Source: Thermocoleostomius sinensis A174 (GTDB taxonomy: Bacteria > Cyanobacteriota > Cyanobacteriia > Elainellales > Elainellaceae). From it: 64,000 bases of DNA. Each line of letters begins with the position of its first letter. Position 1 is the stretch's first letter. The DNA lies in assembly GCF_026802175.1 (NCBI RefSeq), contig NZ_CP113797.1, positions 2,147,026 through 2,211,025 of the forward strand, given 5' to 3'. Both the position numbers and the translations under genes were made by a program. Under the pieces are notes generated by a model. It saw only the letters and a program-made list of their open reading frames with translations. It was not told the origin of the DNA and made no database searches. This document shows, piece by piece, positions 36,505-45,726 of this stretch.

Positions 36505-38100
36505 ATGCCCTTTGATCTCACTCACTATCCTTATGCATCTTCCCGACGGGTCGTCATGGGAGGTAACTATGCTGCCGCCACTAGTCAACCTTTGGCGACC
36601 TTGGCAGGCATGGAGATGTTTTGGCGAGGAGGAAATGCCATTGATGCTGCGGTGGCTATGGCCATTGCACTGACAGTTGTGGAACCGACCTCGAATGGCA
36701 TTGGTTCCGATGCCTTTGCCTTGGTGTGGGATGGACAATTACATGGACTCAACGCTTCGGGAAAGAGCGCTCAAGCGTTTAGCCTCGATCGGGTATCGGG
36801 GTTAGACCAAATTCCGCCATTCGGCTGGCTGCCCGTTACCGTGCCCGGAGCCGTATCCGCCTGGCAAACGCTCTGGAATCGCTGGGGAGTATTGCCGTTC
36901 GAGCAACTGTTTGAGCCAGCCATTCGCTATGCCGAGCAAGGGTTTCCGGTTTCCCCCGAAACAGCGCGAGCATGGAAAGCCGCCGAGTCTTGGTTTTTGC
37001 CACAAGCGGGAACTACCGTCGAACCGTTCAAACAAATCTTTTTTCGGGGCGATCGAGCACCAAAAGCGGGTGAACAGTGGGGAAGTCCTGCCCATGCTGC
37101 CACCCTGAGAGCCATTGCCCAAACCGAAGGAGAAAGTTTCTACCGCGGAAAATTAGCTGAACAACTCGCTGCGTTTGCCGCTGCCACCGGAGGGTTGTTA
37201 ACAACAACCGACTTAGCAACCCATCAACCGCTATGGGTGCAGCCCATTTCTACCACCTATCGCGATCTCACAGTGTGGGAAATTCCACCCAATGGTCAAG
37301 GGATTGCGGCTCTGATAGCACTCAATATTTTGGAAGGCTTTGACCTCGATCGCTATCCCCGCGATTCTGTCACGAGTTTTCACTGGCAAATTGAAGCGAT
37401 GAAGTTGGCGTTTGCAGATGCCTATCAACAGGTAGCCGATCTAGACTGGATGCAAGTGTCAGTCGAGCAACTGTTAGATAAAACATATGCCGCGCAGCGC
37501 CGAGCATTGATTAGCGATCGGGCAATCGTAGCTCAAACAGTCCTGCCAACGAGTGGTACCGTTTATTTGGCAACTGCCGATCGTGACCTAATGGTGTCGT
37601 TGATTCAGTCCAACTACGCGGGCTTTGGCAGCGGGGTCTTGGTTCCTGGAACGGGCATTGCATTGCACAATCGGGGACTGGGGTTCTCGTTGCAATCCGG
37701 ACACCCTAACCAAATTGCGCCAGGCAAACGTCCCTTCCACACCATCATTCCAGGGTTCCTTACCCAAGGCAATCAACCTCTGGGCCCGTTTGGCGTTATG
37801 GGAGGGCATATGCAGCCGCAGGGACATGTGCAACTGGTGGTGAATTTGGCAGACTATGGCATGAATCCCCAAACCGCTCTAGATGCCCCCCGCTGGCAGG
37901 TGACGGCTGATATGAAGGGTGTTGTCCTAGAACAAACGGTTTCTCGTGCTCTAGCCTTGGCATTGAGCGATCGAGGACACACCGTCCAGGTGACTCCTGA
38001 AAGCCGTAGCTTTGGCAAGGGACAAATCATTCTGCAACAAGGAGATGGGTTTGTGGCTGCCTCTGAACCAAGAGCCGATGGCTTAGCGCTAGCGGGATAA
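36505..38100 (+). CDS. Gamma-glutamyltransferase family protein
   Basis: 531 residues from the ATG at 36505 ([17 protein letters not shown]). Ntn-hydrolase of the GGT family, which cleaves or transfers the gamma-glutamyl group of glutathione-like compounds after self-cleavage. The N-terminal [26 protein letters not shown] is typical. The self-processing nucleophile is probably Thr352 in [10 protein letters not shown], giving subunits of about 351 and 180 residues. The usual GGT residues near GFGSGV differ from the E. coli enzyme and no signal peptide is seen, so it belongs to the cytoplasmic GGT-like branch, where true GGT activity is often unproven. Confidence 0.88.
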   Translation: MPFDLTHYPYASSRRVVMGGNYAAATSQPLATLAGMEMFWRGGNAIDAAVAMAIALTVVEPTSNGIGSDAFALVWDGQLHGLNASGKSAQAFSLDRVSGLDQIPPFGWLPVTVPGAVSAWQTLWNRWGVLPFEQLFEPAIRYAEQGFPVSPETARAWKAAESWFLPQAGTTVEPFKQIFFRGDRAPKAGEQWGSPAHAATLRAIAQTEGESFYRGKLAEQLAAFAAATGGLLTTTDLATHQPLWVQPISTTYRDLTVWEIPPNGQGIAALIALNILEGFDLDRYPRDSVTSFHWQIEAMKLAFADAYQQVADLDWMQVSVEQLLDKTYAAQRRALISDRAIVAQTVLPTSGTVYLATADRDLMVSLIQSNYAGFGSGVLVPGTGIALHNRGLGFSLQSGHPNQIAPGKRPFHTIIPGFLTQGNQPLGPFGVMGGHMQPQGHVQLVVNLADYGMNPQTALDAPRWQVTADMKGVVLEQTVSRALALALSDRGHTVQVTPESRSFGKGQIILQQGDGFVAASEPRADGLALAG

Positions 38101-38210
38101 CTGCTTTAGCTCGTTTCAGGACGCTCTTTTCTCATTTTTTCTCGTGTCCCCCTAGACTATTGAAGTTTCTCGCGTTACAATTATCGATCGTGAGTTTTGC
38201 TAGGGTTGGG

Positions 38211-38576
38211 ATGAAAGCTGAGGAATTAATCCGTTCAATTGAAACGGAATATCTAAAGTCGGATCTTCCTACCATCCATGTCGGTGATACCGTCCGCGTG
38301 GGGGTACGAATTCAAGAAGGCGGTAAAGAGCGAGTTCAGCCTTACGAAGGCACTGTCATTGCGATGCGCAATGGCGGCATCAATGAAACTATTACCGTTC
38401 GACGAATTTTTCAAGGTGTTGGCGTGGAGCGGGTATTTTTACTTCATTCTCCCCGTGTTGCTAGTATCAAAGTCTTGCGACGCGGTAAGGCACGGCGGGC
38501 GAAGCTCTACTATCTGCGCGATCGGGTTGGTAAAGCGACTCGTTTGAAGCAGCGCTTCGATCGTCCCCTAGACTAG
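38211..38576 (+). CDS. rplS: 50S ribosomal protein L19
   Basis: 121 residues from the ATG at 38211; an upstream in-frame TTG at 38160 adds residues not found in L19 proteins. [20 protein letters not shown] and [20 protein letters not shown] are diagnostic, as is [15 protein letters not shown]19 lies at the interface of the two subunits. It begins a translation cluster that continues through tRNA-Trp, secE, nusG and the L11-L1-L10-L12 genes, a common cyanobacterial order. Confidence 0.97.
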   Translation: MKAEELIRSIETEYLKSDLPTIHVGDTVRVGVRIQEGGKERVQPYEGTVIAMRNGGINETITVRRIFQGVGVERVFLLHSPRVASIKVLRRGKARRAKLYYLRDRVGKATRLKQRFDRPLD

Positions 38577-38752
38577 AAGTGAATTAGTTATATAAGTTTG
38601 GTTATCAATCTCTAGATATTGAAGGTACAGAACTGAAGAGATAAACAAAATTGATCTATTCAGTCACCCGAAGTAACAAACGATCAACCAACAGCGAATG
38701 ACTAATGACCTGCTAGACTAGGAAAGGACAAGCAAACAATGCCTCCATTCGT

Positions 38753-38825
38753 GCGTCCTTAGTTCAGTTGGTAGAACGCAGGTCTCCAAAACCTGATGTC
38801 GGGGGTTCGAGTCCTCCAGGGCGCG
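38753..38825 (+). tRNA. trnW: tRNA-Trp (CCA anticodon)
   Basis: 73 bases with a complete cloverleaf. The acceptor stem GCGTCCT pairs with AGGGCGC (one G-U), discriminator G. The anticodon stem-loop is CAGGT-CTCCAAA-ACCTG, anticodon CCA. The T-arm holds GGTTCGAGTCC. The 3' CCA is not encoded. Located between rplS and secE, as in other cyanobacteria. Confidence 0.97.
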
Positions 38826-38926
38826 CTGTTATTTACTTGCTAAGCGAATAGCTCTAGCGTAAGGATTATTCAGTTTAAGCGCACTGACGCAATCGTGGAA
38901 GTTTTATAGCGAGGCAGTAGGGAACC

Positions 38927-39202
38927 GTGGCGAAGAAGAACGAACCAACGGCGAAAGATACTAAAGAGCCGAAAGAATCGAAGGAGCCGAAGGACGCCAA
39001 AAAGGCCGAAGCGGTAGACTCTGGATTCAGTCCCGTCTCGTTTCTTCAAGAAACCCGTGAAGAGCTTGGAAAAGTTGTCTGGCCCAGCCGCCAGCAGCTA
39101 ATTAGTGAGTCACTTGCGGTCATTCTCATGGTTACTCTCTCAGCCACACTTATCTATTTGGTCGATAACCTATTCAGTTGGGCCGCTAGGCAGGTGTTCT
39201 AA
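38927..39202 (+). CDS. secE: Preprotein translocase subunit SecE
   Basis: 91 residues from a GTG start. A Lys/Glu-rich N terminus (about 1-30) is followed by the conserved FLQETREELGKVVWPSRQQL and one membrane helix (about 62-83, VILMVTLSATLIYLVDNLF). SecE stabilises SecY in the plasma and thylakoid membranes. Its stop overlaps the nusG start by one base (TAATG), indicating translational coupling. Confidence 0.95.
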   Translation: MAKKNEPTAKDTKEPKESKEPKDAKKAEAVDSGFSPVSFLQETREELGKVVWPSRQQLISESLAVILMVTLSATLIYLVDNLFSWAARQVF

Positions 39203-39834
39203 TGTCGTTTGCATCAGACGAATCAGACAATTTGATGCCAGTGGAAGGCGAGGAATCGGGTGTTCATCCTGGTTCGGCTCGATGGTATGCAGTTCAGGTC
39301 GCCTCTGGTTGTGAAAATCGAGTCAAAATCAATCTGGAGCAGCGCATCGAAACTTTGGATGTTGCCGATCGCATTCTTCAAATTGAGATTCCTCAAACTC
39401 CCATCCTGAAGCCTCATAAAGGCGGCAAACCGAAGGAAATTGCAGAGAAGGTTTTTCCCGGATATGTTCTTGTGCGCATGGTAATGGACGATGACACATG
39501 GCAGGTGGTGAAAAATACTCCTAATGTCATCAACTTTGTGGGGGCCGAACAAAAGCGACGGTATGGTCGAGGTCGAGGACATGTGAAGCCTGTCCCCTTG
39601 GGGGCTTCGGAAGTAGAGCGCATCTTCAAGCAGTCTCAGGAGCAGCGCCCCGTGATCAAAATTGACATGGCGGCTGGTGACAAAATTGTTGTTCTGTCAG
39701 GTCCCTTTAAGGACTTTGAAGGTGAAGTAATTGAGGTCTCTCCTGAGCGCAGCAAATTGAAAGCATTGCTTTCGATTTTTGGACGAGATACACCCGTCGA
39801 ATTGGAATTCAATCAGGTACAAAAGCAGAGCTAG
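39202..39834 (+). CDS. nusG: Transcription termination/antitermination protein NusG
   Basis: 210 residues. The NGN domain (about 28-140) starts [16 protein letters not shown], with the [16 protein letters not shown] segment, and the KOW domain (about 150-205) has [21 protein letters not shown]. It binds RNA polymerase and affects pausing and termination. It carries a 25-residue acidic N-terminal extension. Coupled to secE by overlapping stop/start, and 7 bp before rplK. Confidence 0.96.
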   Translation: MSFASDESDNLMPVEGEESGVHPGSARWYAVQVASGCENRVKINLEQRIETLDVADRILQIEIPQTPILKPHKGGKPKEIAEKVFPGYVLVRMVMDDDTWQVVKNTPNVINFVGAEQKRRYGRGRGHVKPVPLGASEVERIFKQSQEQRPVIKIDMAAGDKIVVLSGPFKDFEGEVIEVSPERSKLKALLSIFGRDTPVELEFNQVQKQS

Positions 39835-39841
39835 TTTCGCA

Positions 39842-40267
39842 ATGGCAAAAAAGGTTGTAGCAATTATTAAATTGGCAATTAATGCAGGTAAAGCCAATCC
39901 TGCCCCTCCGATCGGACCAGCATTGGGTCAGCACGGGGTCAACATTATGATGTTCTGCAAAGAATACAACGCCAGAACAGCTGATCAAGTTGGGCTTGTG
40001 ATCCCAGTAGAAATCTCGGTCTATGAAGATCGCAGCTTCACCTTTGTCCTCAAAACCCCTCCAGCGTCGGTTTTGATTTGCAAAGCCGCAGGAGTTGAGC
40101 GTGGATCGGGTGAACCGAATAAAAAGAAGGTTGGTTCTATAACTCGGGCCCAACTCCAAGAAATTGCCCAAACTAAAATGCCAGACCTCAACGCCAATGA
40201 TATTGAGGCTGCTATGCGAATTGTGGAAGGCACAGCCCGCAATATGGGCATTACTGTTAAAGATTAA
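39842..40267 (+). CDS. rplK: 50S ribosomal protein L11
   Basis: 141 residues from the ATG at 39842 ([20 protein letters not shown]). The [24 protein letters not shown] segment is diagnostic; the C-terminal RNA-binding domain ends [11 protein letters not shown]11 binds the GTPase-associated region of 23S rRNA. The upstream extension to 39779 lies inside nusG and is not used. Confidence 0.97.
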   Translation: MAKKVVAIIKLAINAGKANPAPPIGPALGQHGVNIMMFCKEYNARTADQVGLVIPVEISVYEDRSFTFVLKTPPASVLICKAAGVERGSGEPNKKKVGSITRAQLQEIAQTKMPDLNANDIEAAMRIVEGTARNMGITVKD

Positions 40268-40406
40268 AGACTAGTGGATTAGCGCAGTCAGAAATAGAAG
40301 GACAGCTTTGCCGAAACCACTTTTTCTGCGTTTGTATCCTATGTTTTGATGTTCACCCAAGTCGGGGGAGAGGGAAGTCCTCGTTATGACCCCAGGAGAT
40401 GAAAAA

Positions 40407-41123
40407 ATGGCAAGAAAAGTATCACGACGCCTACAAGAACTGCAAAGCAAGGTTGAAAATCGAGCTTATGCACCCCTTGAGGCATTGGAATTACTCAAGG
40501 AAACAGCAACAGCCAAGTTTCCAGAGTCGGCTGAAGCTCATATTCGCTTGGGTATTGATCCGAAGTACACTGACCAACAGTTGCGCACTACGGTGGCGCT
40601 GCCGAAAGGAACTGGACAAACGGTTCGAGTTGCTGTAATTGCTCGCGGCGAAAAGGTGACAGAGGCAAATACCGCTGGTGCGGATATTGTCGGTTCTGAG
40701 GAACTGATCAACGAGATTCAGGGCGGCATGATGGACTTTGATGTCCTGATTGCAACACCTGACGTGATGCCTCAAGTGGCGAAGCTAGGACGATTATTGG
40801 GCCCTCGTGGGCTGATGCCGTCTCCCAAGGGCGGAACTGTGACCTTTGATATTGCTCAGGCAATCTCTGACTTTAAGGCAGGGAAGCTGGAGTTTCGGGC
40901 CGATCGCACTGGAATTGTCCATGTCATGTTTGGCAAGGCTGCTTTCTCGGCTGAAGATTTGTTGATTAATCTGAAGGCCCTGCAAGAGACGATCGATCGC
41001 AATCGTCCTTCCGGTGCAAAAGGCCGCTATTGGCGGAGTGTGTATGTAGCGGCTACAATGGGCCCTTCGATCGAGGTGGACGTTAATGCCCTGCGCGATT
41101 TGAAGCTAACGGATGCTGCCTAA
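40407..41123 (+). CDS. rplA: 50S ribosomal protein L1
   Basis: 238 residues from the ATG at 40407 ([12 protein letters not shown]), which has AGGAG 9 bases upstream; a further ATG at 40386 overlaps that site and is less likely. The conserved [13 protein letters not shown] and [18 protein letters not shown] are present. L1 forms the stalk at the E site; in many bacteria it represses its own operon. It is 139 bp after rplK. Confidence 0.96.
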   Translation: MARKVSRRLQELQSKVENRAYAPLEALELLKETATAKFPESAEAHIRLGIDPKYTDQQLRTTVALPKGTGQTVRVAVIARGEKVTEANTAGADIVGSEELINEIQGGMMDFDVLIATPDVMPQVAKLGRLLGPRGLMPSPKGGTVTFDIAQAISDFKAGKLEFRADRTGIVHVMFGKAAFSAEDLLINLKALQETIDRNRPSGAKGRYWRSVYVAATMGPSIEVDVNALRDLKLTDAA

Positions 41124-41194
41124 CGTCATGCAGACTGTGTTGGAAATAGGTAAACCATAGTGGGGGGGAGTAACGCACACCGCGAACAAGTTTT

Positions 41195-41345
41195 CAACTG
41201 AATAGCCCAAGCCAGAGACAGCAGGTGCAAAAAGGCTTAATCTCCTGCCGAGGTTTGCTCAAGTTTTCTGCAACGGCTTCACGATTGTGTGAAGTAGCGT
41301 CAGAAGCTTAGTTGAACCCCGGCCTTCTACACCGGGGTTTTGCAC
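41195..41345 (+). ncRNA. L10 leader (rplJ autoregulatory leader)
   Basis: In the 289-bp space between rplA and rplJ. The sequence contains CCCAAGCCAGAG, then GCAGG (41221-41225) pairing with CCTGC (41244-41248) beside CCGAGG, and a small GGCTTCACGA...TGTGAAG hairpin. This resembles the L10 leader bound by the L10(L12)4 complex in many bacteria. It ends in an intrinsic terminator. The assignment rests on position and motif, not on a covariance search. Confidence 0.75.
41315..41341 (+). terminator. Intrinsic terminator/attenuator before rplJ
   Basis: AACCCCGG (41315-41322), 9-base loop, CCGGGGTT (41332-41339), then TTTT. It lies between rplA and rplJ, 72 bp upstream of the rplJ start, and is likely the attenuator of the L10 leader. 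Confidence 0.85.
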
Positions 41346-41412
41346 GTCTAGGGTTTGAATCAGTTGGAGGGACAAACTGTTGCATTGTCAGGCTTTAAGG
41401 AGGTGATACTGA

Positions 41413-41952
41413 ATGGGTCGAACACTAGAAAATAAGCGAGAGATCGTGGCGGAGTTGAAGGAGTCGCTGACTGACACTCAACTCACAGTTGTGATTGACT
41501 ACAAAGGATTGACGGTTGCTGAAATTACTAATTTGCGCAAACGTTTGATTCCAGCAGGCGCTGAGTGCAAAGTCACTAAAAATACGCTGATGCGGATTGC
41601 AGTTCAAGACGATCCCAATTGGCAACCGATCGCTGACCTCTGTAAGGAATCTTCGGCTTTCTTATTCTTGCGAGATGACTTAGGAGGGGCACTCAAAGCC
41701 TATCAAGAGTTCCAGAAAGCCACTAAGAAGACCGTGATTCGCGGTGGTGCGATGGAAGGTCGCTTGCTGACTGAAGCAGATGTTAAGGCGATCGCCGATC
41801 TGCCTTCCAAAGAGCAACTGATGGCTCAGATTGCTGGAGCAATCAATGGTGTGGCCACCAAGCTAGCCGTTGGCATCAACGAAGTGCCCGGTTCTTTAGC
41901 GCGGGCGTTACAGGCTGTTGCTGATAAAGACAAACAAGACGAAGCGGCCTAA
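41413..41952 (+). CDS. rplJ: 50S ribosomal protein L10
   Basis: 179 residues. The start has a strong AAGGAGGTGA ribosome site. Segments VVIDYKGLTVAEITNLRKRL and CKVTKNTLMRIAV are diagnostic. The C-terminal helix (about 140-175) binds L7/L12 dimers to build the stalk. It is followed by rplL after 124 bp. Confidence 0.97.
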   Translation: MGRTLENKREIVAELKESLTDTQLTVVIDYKGLTVAEITNLRKRLIPAGAECKVTKNTLMRIAVQDDPNWQPIADLCKESSAFLFLRDDLGGALKAYQEFQKATKKTVIRGGAMEGRLLTEADVKAIADLPSKEQLMAQIAGAINGVATKLAVGINEVPGSLARALQAVADKDKQDEAA

Positions 41953-42076
41953 TCGAAGACGTGCGCATTGCTGTCTTGTATAACCGTCTCGATCGTCTGG
42001 CAAGTACGGAGCGATGACTAGTCTAGTTCTTCGCTGTCTACATTAACCACTAACTATCCATTAAAGGAGTTGATTC

Positions 42077-42472
42077 ATGTCTGCAAAAACTGATGAAATC
42101 TTGGAACAGCTTAAAACCCTAACACTGCTAGAAGCTTCTGAGTTGGTTAAGCAAATTGAGGAAGCATTTGGCGTGAGTGCAGCCGCCCCAGTGGGTGGCA
42201 TGATGATGGCGGCCCCGGCAGCGGGTGCAGCGGCCCCGGCAGAGGAAGTTGAAGAGAAGACTGAATTTGATGTCATTCTGGATGAAGTTCCAGCAGACAA
42301 GAAGATTGCAGTCCTCAAGGCGGTGCGTGAATTGACGGGTCTGGGTTTGAAAGAAGCCAAGGATTTGGTGGAATCTACACCCAAGCCGATCAAAGAAGGC
42401 ATTGCCAAGGAAGTGGCTGAGGAAGCGAAGAAGACGATCGAAGCCGCTGGTGGTAAGGTTTCTATTAAGTAA
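42077..42472 (+). CDS. rplL: 50S ribosomal protein L7/L12
   Basis: 131 residues. N-terminal dimerisation domain ([20 protein letters not shown]), an Ala/Pro/Gly-rich hinge (about 36-60), and the C-terminal factor-binding domain with [24 protein letters not shown] precedes the start. This acidic stalk protein recruits elongation factors. Confidence 0.97.
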   Translation: MSAKTDEILEQLKTLTLLEASELVKQIEEAFGVSAAAPVGGMMMAAPAAGAAAPAEEVEEKTEFDVILDEVPADKKIAVLKAVRELTGLGLKEAKDLVESTPKPIKEGIAKEVAEEAKKTIEAAGGKVSIK

Positions 42473-42483
42473 GTCCGTTTTTG

Positions 42484-42527
42484 TTAGAGGAGTACCTTCG
42501 GTTTATTAGAGGAGTACCTTCGGTTTA
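42484..42527. repeat. Perfect tandem 22-bp direct repeat
   Basis: Two identical adjacent 22-bp units, TTAGAGGAGTACCTTCGG plus TTTA, at 42484-42505 and 42506-42527, starting 11 bp after the rplL stop. Each has a small ACCTTCGGT hairpin. Likely a recent slippage duplication; no function is evident. Confidence 0.9.
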
Positions 42528-42627
42528 AATTTCTCTTCAAAACATCGTTTGTTGAATGAGGGACATGGTTTATCCGTGTCCTTTTCGTTATTGCATGGTC
42601 TCTGCGTTTCAGCAAATAATTCTCATG

Positions 42628-43308
42628 ATGTACTCGACTGAGCAAGAGCCACCCTTCGATTCTCAAGCCTATGCTTTGGCAATCCATACAACCAGCACTG
42701 ATCTAGGACTCGCTTTGGGTCAGTTCTCCAGCGATCGACGGCAGCAAGTTTGGACAGGATTAGGACAAAACGCTTCTACCTTACTGCACAATTACTTAGC
42801 TGAGTTTATGCGGCCGCAAACCTGGACAGATCTAGCCTTTATTGCCGTTGCTATTGGCCCAGGTGGATTTACCGGTACGCGCTTAGGCGTCGTGACAGCC
42901 CGTACTTTGGCTCAACAACTCAACATTCCGTTGTTTGGTAGATCTTCCCTCGCCATCGTGGCTTGGCAAACCCATACCTCAACTGTAAACAGCCAAGCTG
43001 TCAATTCAGCGATTAACGCAGATATTGCTGTACAGATGCCTGCCCATCGCGGCAAGCTGTATGGAGGCATTTATTCAGTTGACCCAAAACTCGGCGTCAA
43101 TGCCAAGCTGGTTGATACAGTACTAGACCCCGCCCAGTGGCAAGAAACGCTCGATCGCTGGCATCACCCCTATCAGTTGGTGCAAGCAGAAGGGGGACTA
43201 GGCGCAACAGCCAGTTCCTTACTAGAGTTAGCCTATTTAGCTTGGCAGCGGGGTGAACGCCCCCATTGGGATGCCGTTTTGCCATTTTATGGTCAAAGTC
43301 CGGTGTAG
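42628..43308 (+). CDS. tsaB: tRNA threonylcarbamoyladenosine biosynthesis protein TsaB
   Basis: 226 residues from the ATG at 42628 (an adjacent ATG at 42625 is equally possible); the longer frame from 42556 adds residues unlike TsaB. HSP70-actin fold: ALAIHTTSTDLGLALG at the first phosphate loop and AVAIGPGGFTGTRLGVVTAR are diagnostic. With TsaD and TsaE it makes t6A at position 37 of ANN-decoding tRNAs. It follows rplL after about 150 bp containing the 22-bp tandem repeat. Confidence 0.93.
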   Translation: MYSTEQEPPFDSQAYALAIHTTSTDLGLALGQFSSDRRQQVWTGLGQNASTLLHNYLAEFMRPQTWTDLAFIAVAIGPGGFTGTRLGVVTARTLAQQLNIPLFGRSSLAIVAWQTHTSTVNSQAVNSAINADIAVQMPAHRGKLYGGIYSVDPKLGVNAKLVDTVLDPAQWQETLDRWHHPYQLVQAEGGLGATASSLLELAYLAWQRGERPHWDAVLPFYGQSPV

Positions 43309-43356
43309 GACTTTTGATTGAGCAGAAATCAGCAGACTGCTTTAGCGAGTGTCATG

Positions 43357-43390
43357 ACCCATCACCCACTACCTACTCAATTACCTATTC
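43357..43390. repeat. Short ACCCATCACCCACTACC repeat
   Basis: Same family of words as the blocks around the four-helix gene. It overlaps the last codons of the reverse-strand HAD gene, so that gene's C-terminal residues derive from repeat sequence. Confidence 0.55.
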
Positions 43391-44080
43391 ACTGTGACCG
43401 ATCGCCACTTCAAACGGCCCTAGCATTCGATCGCGTTTTAACCATTTCCAGAGTTGCTTGTCGGTGAAATCAGCAATCACGAGCGATACTCCGAGATCAT
43501 ACAGTTCGGCAGGTGAGTGAGTTGAAGCAATTCCCACCGTTGGAATCCCAGCACCCCTGGCCGATCGAATACCAGAGGGGGAATCTTCAAAGGCGATCGT
43601 CTCAGCAGCAGAAACCCCTAATTGCTCTAAGGCTAGCTGATAGGGCAACGGATCAGGCTTGCCCTTGAGCAGTTCGTCCCCCAGAATCACAACTGGAAAA
43701 GTCGCCTCTAACTGCAACACTCGCAGCATAAATCGAGCATTTTCAACGGGCGCATTTGTAACAACGGCTTGCTTTAGATTGTGCTGTGCTGCCCAAGCCA
43801 AGAGTTCTGCCAAACCTGGGGTTGAGACAAGCACCTGTTCTGCCCGATCGCGAAAATTCGCCTCCTTTTGCCAACTTAACTGCTCTCCTGCTACATCCGA
43901 GAGATGAGGCAACAAGTCTTTGACAATTTCTTGATTTCGCCGTCCGCTAAAGTTTGTCTGATAAAAATCTAGACTAATGTCTAGCCCTTGATCTAACAGT
44001 AGTTCGCGCCATGTTTCAAAGTGAATGGGGTCAGTGTTGGCAAGCGTTCCATCCAAATCGAACAGCAGTGCCTTAAGCAT
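43385..44080 (-). CDS. HAD family hydrolase (beta-phosphoglucomutase-like)
   Basis: 231 residues. Motif I LLFDLDGTLANTD (nucleophile Asp8, acid Asp10), motif II VVTNAP, motif III Lys in LKGKPDPLPY and motif IV IAFEDSPSGIRSA are all present. The cap domain (about 15-85) and the DPIHFETW segment fit the beta-phosphoglucomutase/phosphatase subgroup. The substrate is a small phosphorylated compound, not predictable here. Confidence 0.9.
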   Translation of the reverse strand: MLKALLFDLDGTLANTDPIHFETWRELLLDQGLDISLDFYQTNFSGRRNQEIVKDLLPHLSDVAGEQLSWQKEANFRDRAEQVLVSTPGLAELLAWAAQHNLKQAVVTNAPVENARFMLRVLQLEATFPVVILGDELLKGKPDPLPYQLALEQLGVSAAETIAFEDSPSGIRSARGAGIPTVGIASTHSPAELYDLGVSLVIADFTDKQLWKWLKRDRMLGPFEVAIGHSE

Positions 44081-44170
44081 GAAGTTCCTCAGCTACTCGC
44101 TTCGTTGCTTTGTAGAACGGGGTTGTTCTGTAACAAAGTGTAACAGACGAATTGCCACCATACTAGTGGA

Positions 44171-44521
44171 TTAGAATGTTGAGCCATTCCAGCCCCACAT
44201 TGAGCCTTTGGCATCAGCAAACTCGATATAGATGCGGTTAGTGGGCACTCCCAGTGCTTGGGCGATCGTTTGGCAAAACTCCTGACTCATGGCTTTAGTT
44301 TGAGTGGGATTTATGCTGCCAACGCTTTTGATTTCGATGTAACAAACGGGGTCGGTTGTCCCGGCGAAGGTCATCGCCACTCCAGGTTCAAATGCCGTTA
44401 TCACATAGGACTCTGGCTTGCCTAATTGCTTAGCTAAGCTGGACGATAGCTGCTTCAGTAAGGACTCAACGCTGTCCTGAGCAGGAGCAGCAACGGAGGT
44501 TTGAACTTTAATCAATGGCAT
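44171..44521 (-). CDS. MIF/phenylpyruvate tautomerase-like protein
   Basis: 116 residues, the usual length. It starts MPLIKVQTS; Pro2 becomes the catalytic N-terminal proline after Met removal. The conserved VGSINPTQTKAMSQEFC and the final GWNGSTF are typical of the macrophage migration inhibitory factor fold, a homotrimer. Cyanobacterial members show tautomerase activity on model substrates; the cellular role is unknown. Confidence 0.92.
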   Translation of the reverse strand: MPLIKVQTSVAAPAQDSVESLLKQLSSSLAKQLGKPESYVITAFEPGVAMTFAGTTDPVCYIEIKSVGSINPTQTKAMSQEFCQTIAQALGVPTNRIYIEFADAKGSMWGWNGSTF

Positions 44522-44596
44522 GGGAAACGAGAGAAAAAAGGAAAGAAGGAGAAAGGCTAGGAGATGAAGGATAAAAAGTATTTACTTTCGTTGCAA

Positions 44597-45076
44597 TTAT
44601 CCGCCGTACTGCCAGCCCGTACTCTCTAGGAGCAGCGGATCACCCTCACGATGAATGCCTGCCGCAATGACTTCGCCTACGAAGACGGTGTGATCGCCCT
44701 TTCCCACTGAGCCAACCACTTGACATTCTACATAGCCGATCGCATCAGAAATGATGGGACAGCCCGTTTCACCCAGGTAAAATTCGACATCTTCAAACTT
44801 GTTGCCAACACGTCGCTGGGGTTTGAAGAATTTTTGTGCTAAGTCCTTTTGTCCCGCTTCCAAAATGCTGAGGGCAAACACTTGGCTAGACTGAATCATG
44901 GCGTGAGAGCCGGAATCTTGGCGTACACAATTCACGACAAGGGGGGGTTGAAACGATGCCTGCATGACCCAACTGACTGTGAAGCCGTTTACTTCTTCTC
45001 CGTCCTTGACTCCACAGATGTAGAGACCATGAGGAATTTTGCGCAGCATGGTTTTCTTAGCCTGTTCGTCTAGCAA
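44597..45076 (-). CDS. Flavin reductase family protein
   Basis: 159 residues, FMN-binding split-barrel fold. MLRKIPHGLYICGVKDG, FTVSWVMQASFQPPLVV (FMN phosphate-binding region) and GDHTVFVGEVIAAG are the conserved parts. Such proteins reduce FMN or use it; cyanobacterial short forms resemble the reductase domain of flavodiiron proteins. It is 75 bp upstream of the MIF gene on the same strand and may be co-transcribed with it. Confidence 0.88.
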   Translation of the reverse strand: MLDEQAKKTMLRKIPHGLYICGVKDGEEVNGFTVSWVMQASFQPPLVVNCVRQDSGSHAMIQSSQVFALSILEAGQKDLAQKFFKPQRRVGNKFEDVEFYLGETGCPIISDAIGYVECQVVGSVGKGDHTVFVGEVIAAGIHREGDPLLLESTGWQYGG

Positions 45077-45135
45077 GAATCTATCCTCTTTTTACGTGCG
45101 TCACGTTGATTAGTGTATCGCCAATTGTCAGCAGA

Positions 45136-45267
45136 ATGAACCATCCTAGCGATAGGCGAATGATTGCTCACCGGATTCCTCACACCGTTTATGAATCGGA
45201 CGTTGCTGATTGGATTGCGATCGAATTGGGTGCAACTCTCGATCGGCTGAAGCCATTGGGGTTTTAA
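45136..45267 (+). CDS. Possible 43-residue small protein
   Basis: ATG-started frame beginning MNHPSDRRMIAHRIPHTV and ending LDRLKPLGF. Composition is protein-like (balanced charged and hydrophobic residues), but there is no clear ribosome site. It lies between the flavin reductase and the Fur-family gene. I do not recognise it; it may be chance. Confidence 0.3.
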   Translation: MNHPSDRRMIAHRIPHTVYESDVADWIAIELGATLDRLKPLGF

Positions 45268-45310
45268 TCAGAGGTTTGGGAAAATAGAAAAGAGATACCA
45301 TAAAGCAATT

Positions 45311-45718
45311 ATGAAGTCCCACTATACTCGCAGCCAAGAGCGCATTCTCACATTGCTGAAGTCCCTCAATCGGGCCATTTCCGCCCAGGATATTTATGTG
45401 GAAATGCGCAATCGTAATCAGAGTATGGGGTTAGCAACGGTGTATCGATCGCTAGAGGCCTTGAAACTAGAGGGAGTGGTACAGGTGCGTACGTTGGCGA
45501 ACGGAGAGTCGCTGTATAGCCTGATTCAGGAAGATCGTCATCATCTCACCTGTCTTCAATGTGGAGCCTCTATTCCCATTAATGAATGTCCAGTGCACGA
45601 ACTGGAAAATCAACTGCACCAGTCGTATCAATTCAAGATTTTTTATCACACCCTCGAGTTTTTTGGCTTGTGTACACAGTGTCAAGTCGTTCAAACCAAC
45701 GGCAGCAGTGCCGAGTAG
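45311..45718 (+). CDS. zur: Fur family regulator, Zur type
   Basis: 135 residues. Winged helix (about 1-75) with TRSQERILTLLKSL and MGLATVYRSLEALKLEG, then the dimerisation part with metal ligands in RHHLTCLQCGAS and the structural zinc pair of CTQC (two CXXC motifs). The sequence is closest to the cyanobacterial Zur (FurB) branch, which represses zinc uptake and CobW-type genes when zinc is ample; that is from memory of the family. No TGATAATNATTATCA-like box was seen near this gene or near cobW. Confidence 0.82.
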   Translation: MKSHYTRSQERILTLLKSLNRAISAQDIYVEMRNRNQSMGLATVYRSLEALKLEGVVQVRTLANGESLYSLIQEDRHHLTCLQCGASIPINECPVHELENQLHQSYQFKIFYHTLEFFGLCTQCQVVQTNGSSAE

Positions 45719-45726
45719 TGTTTATC

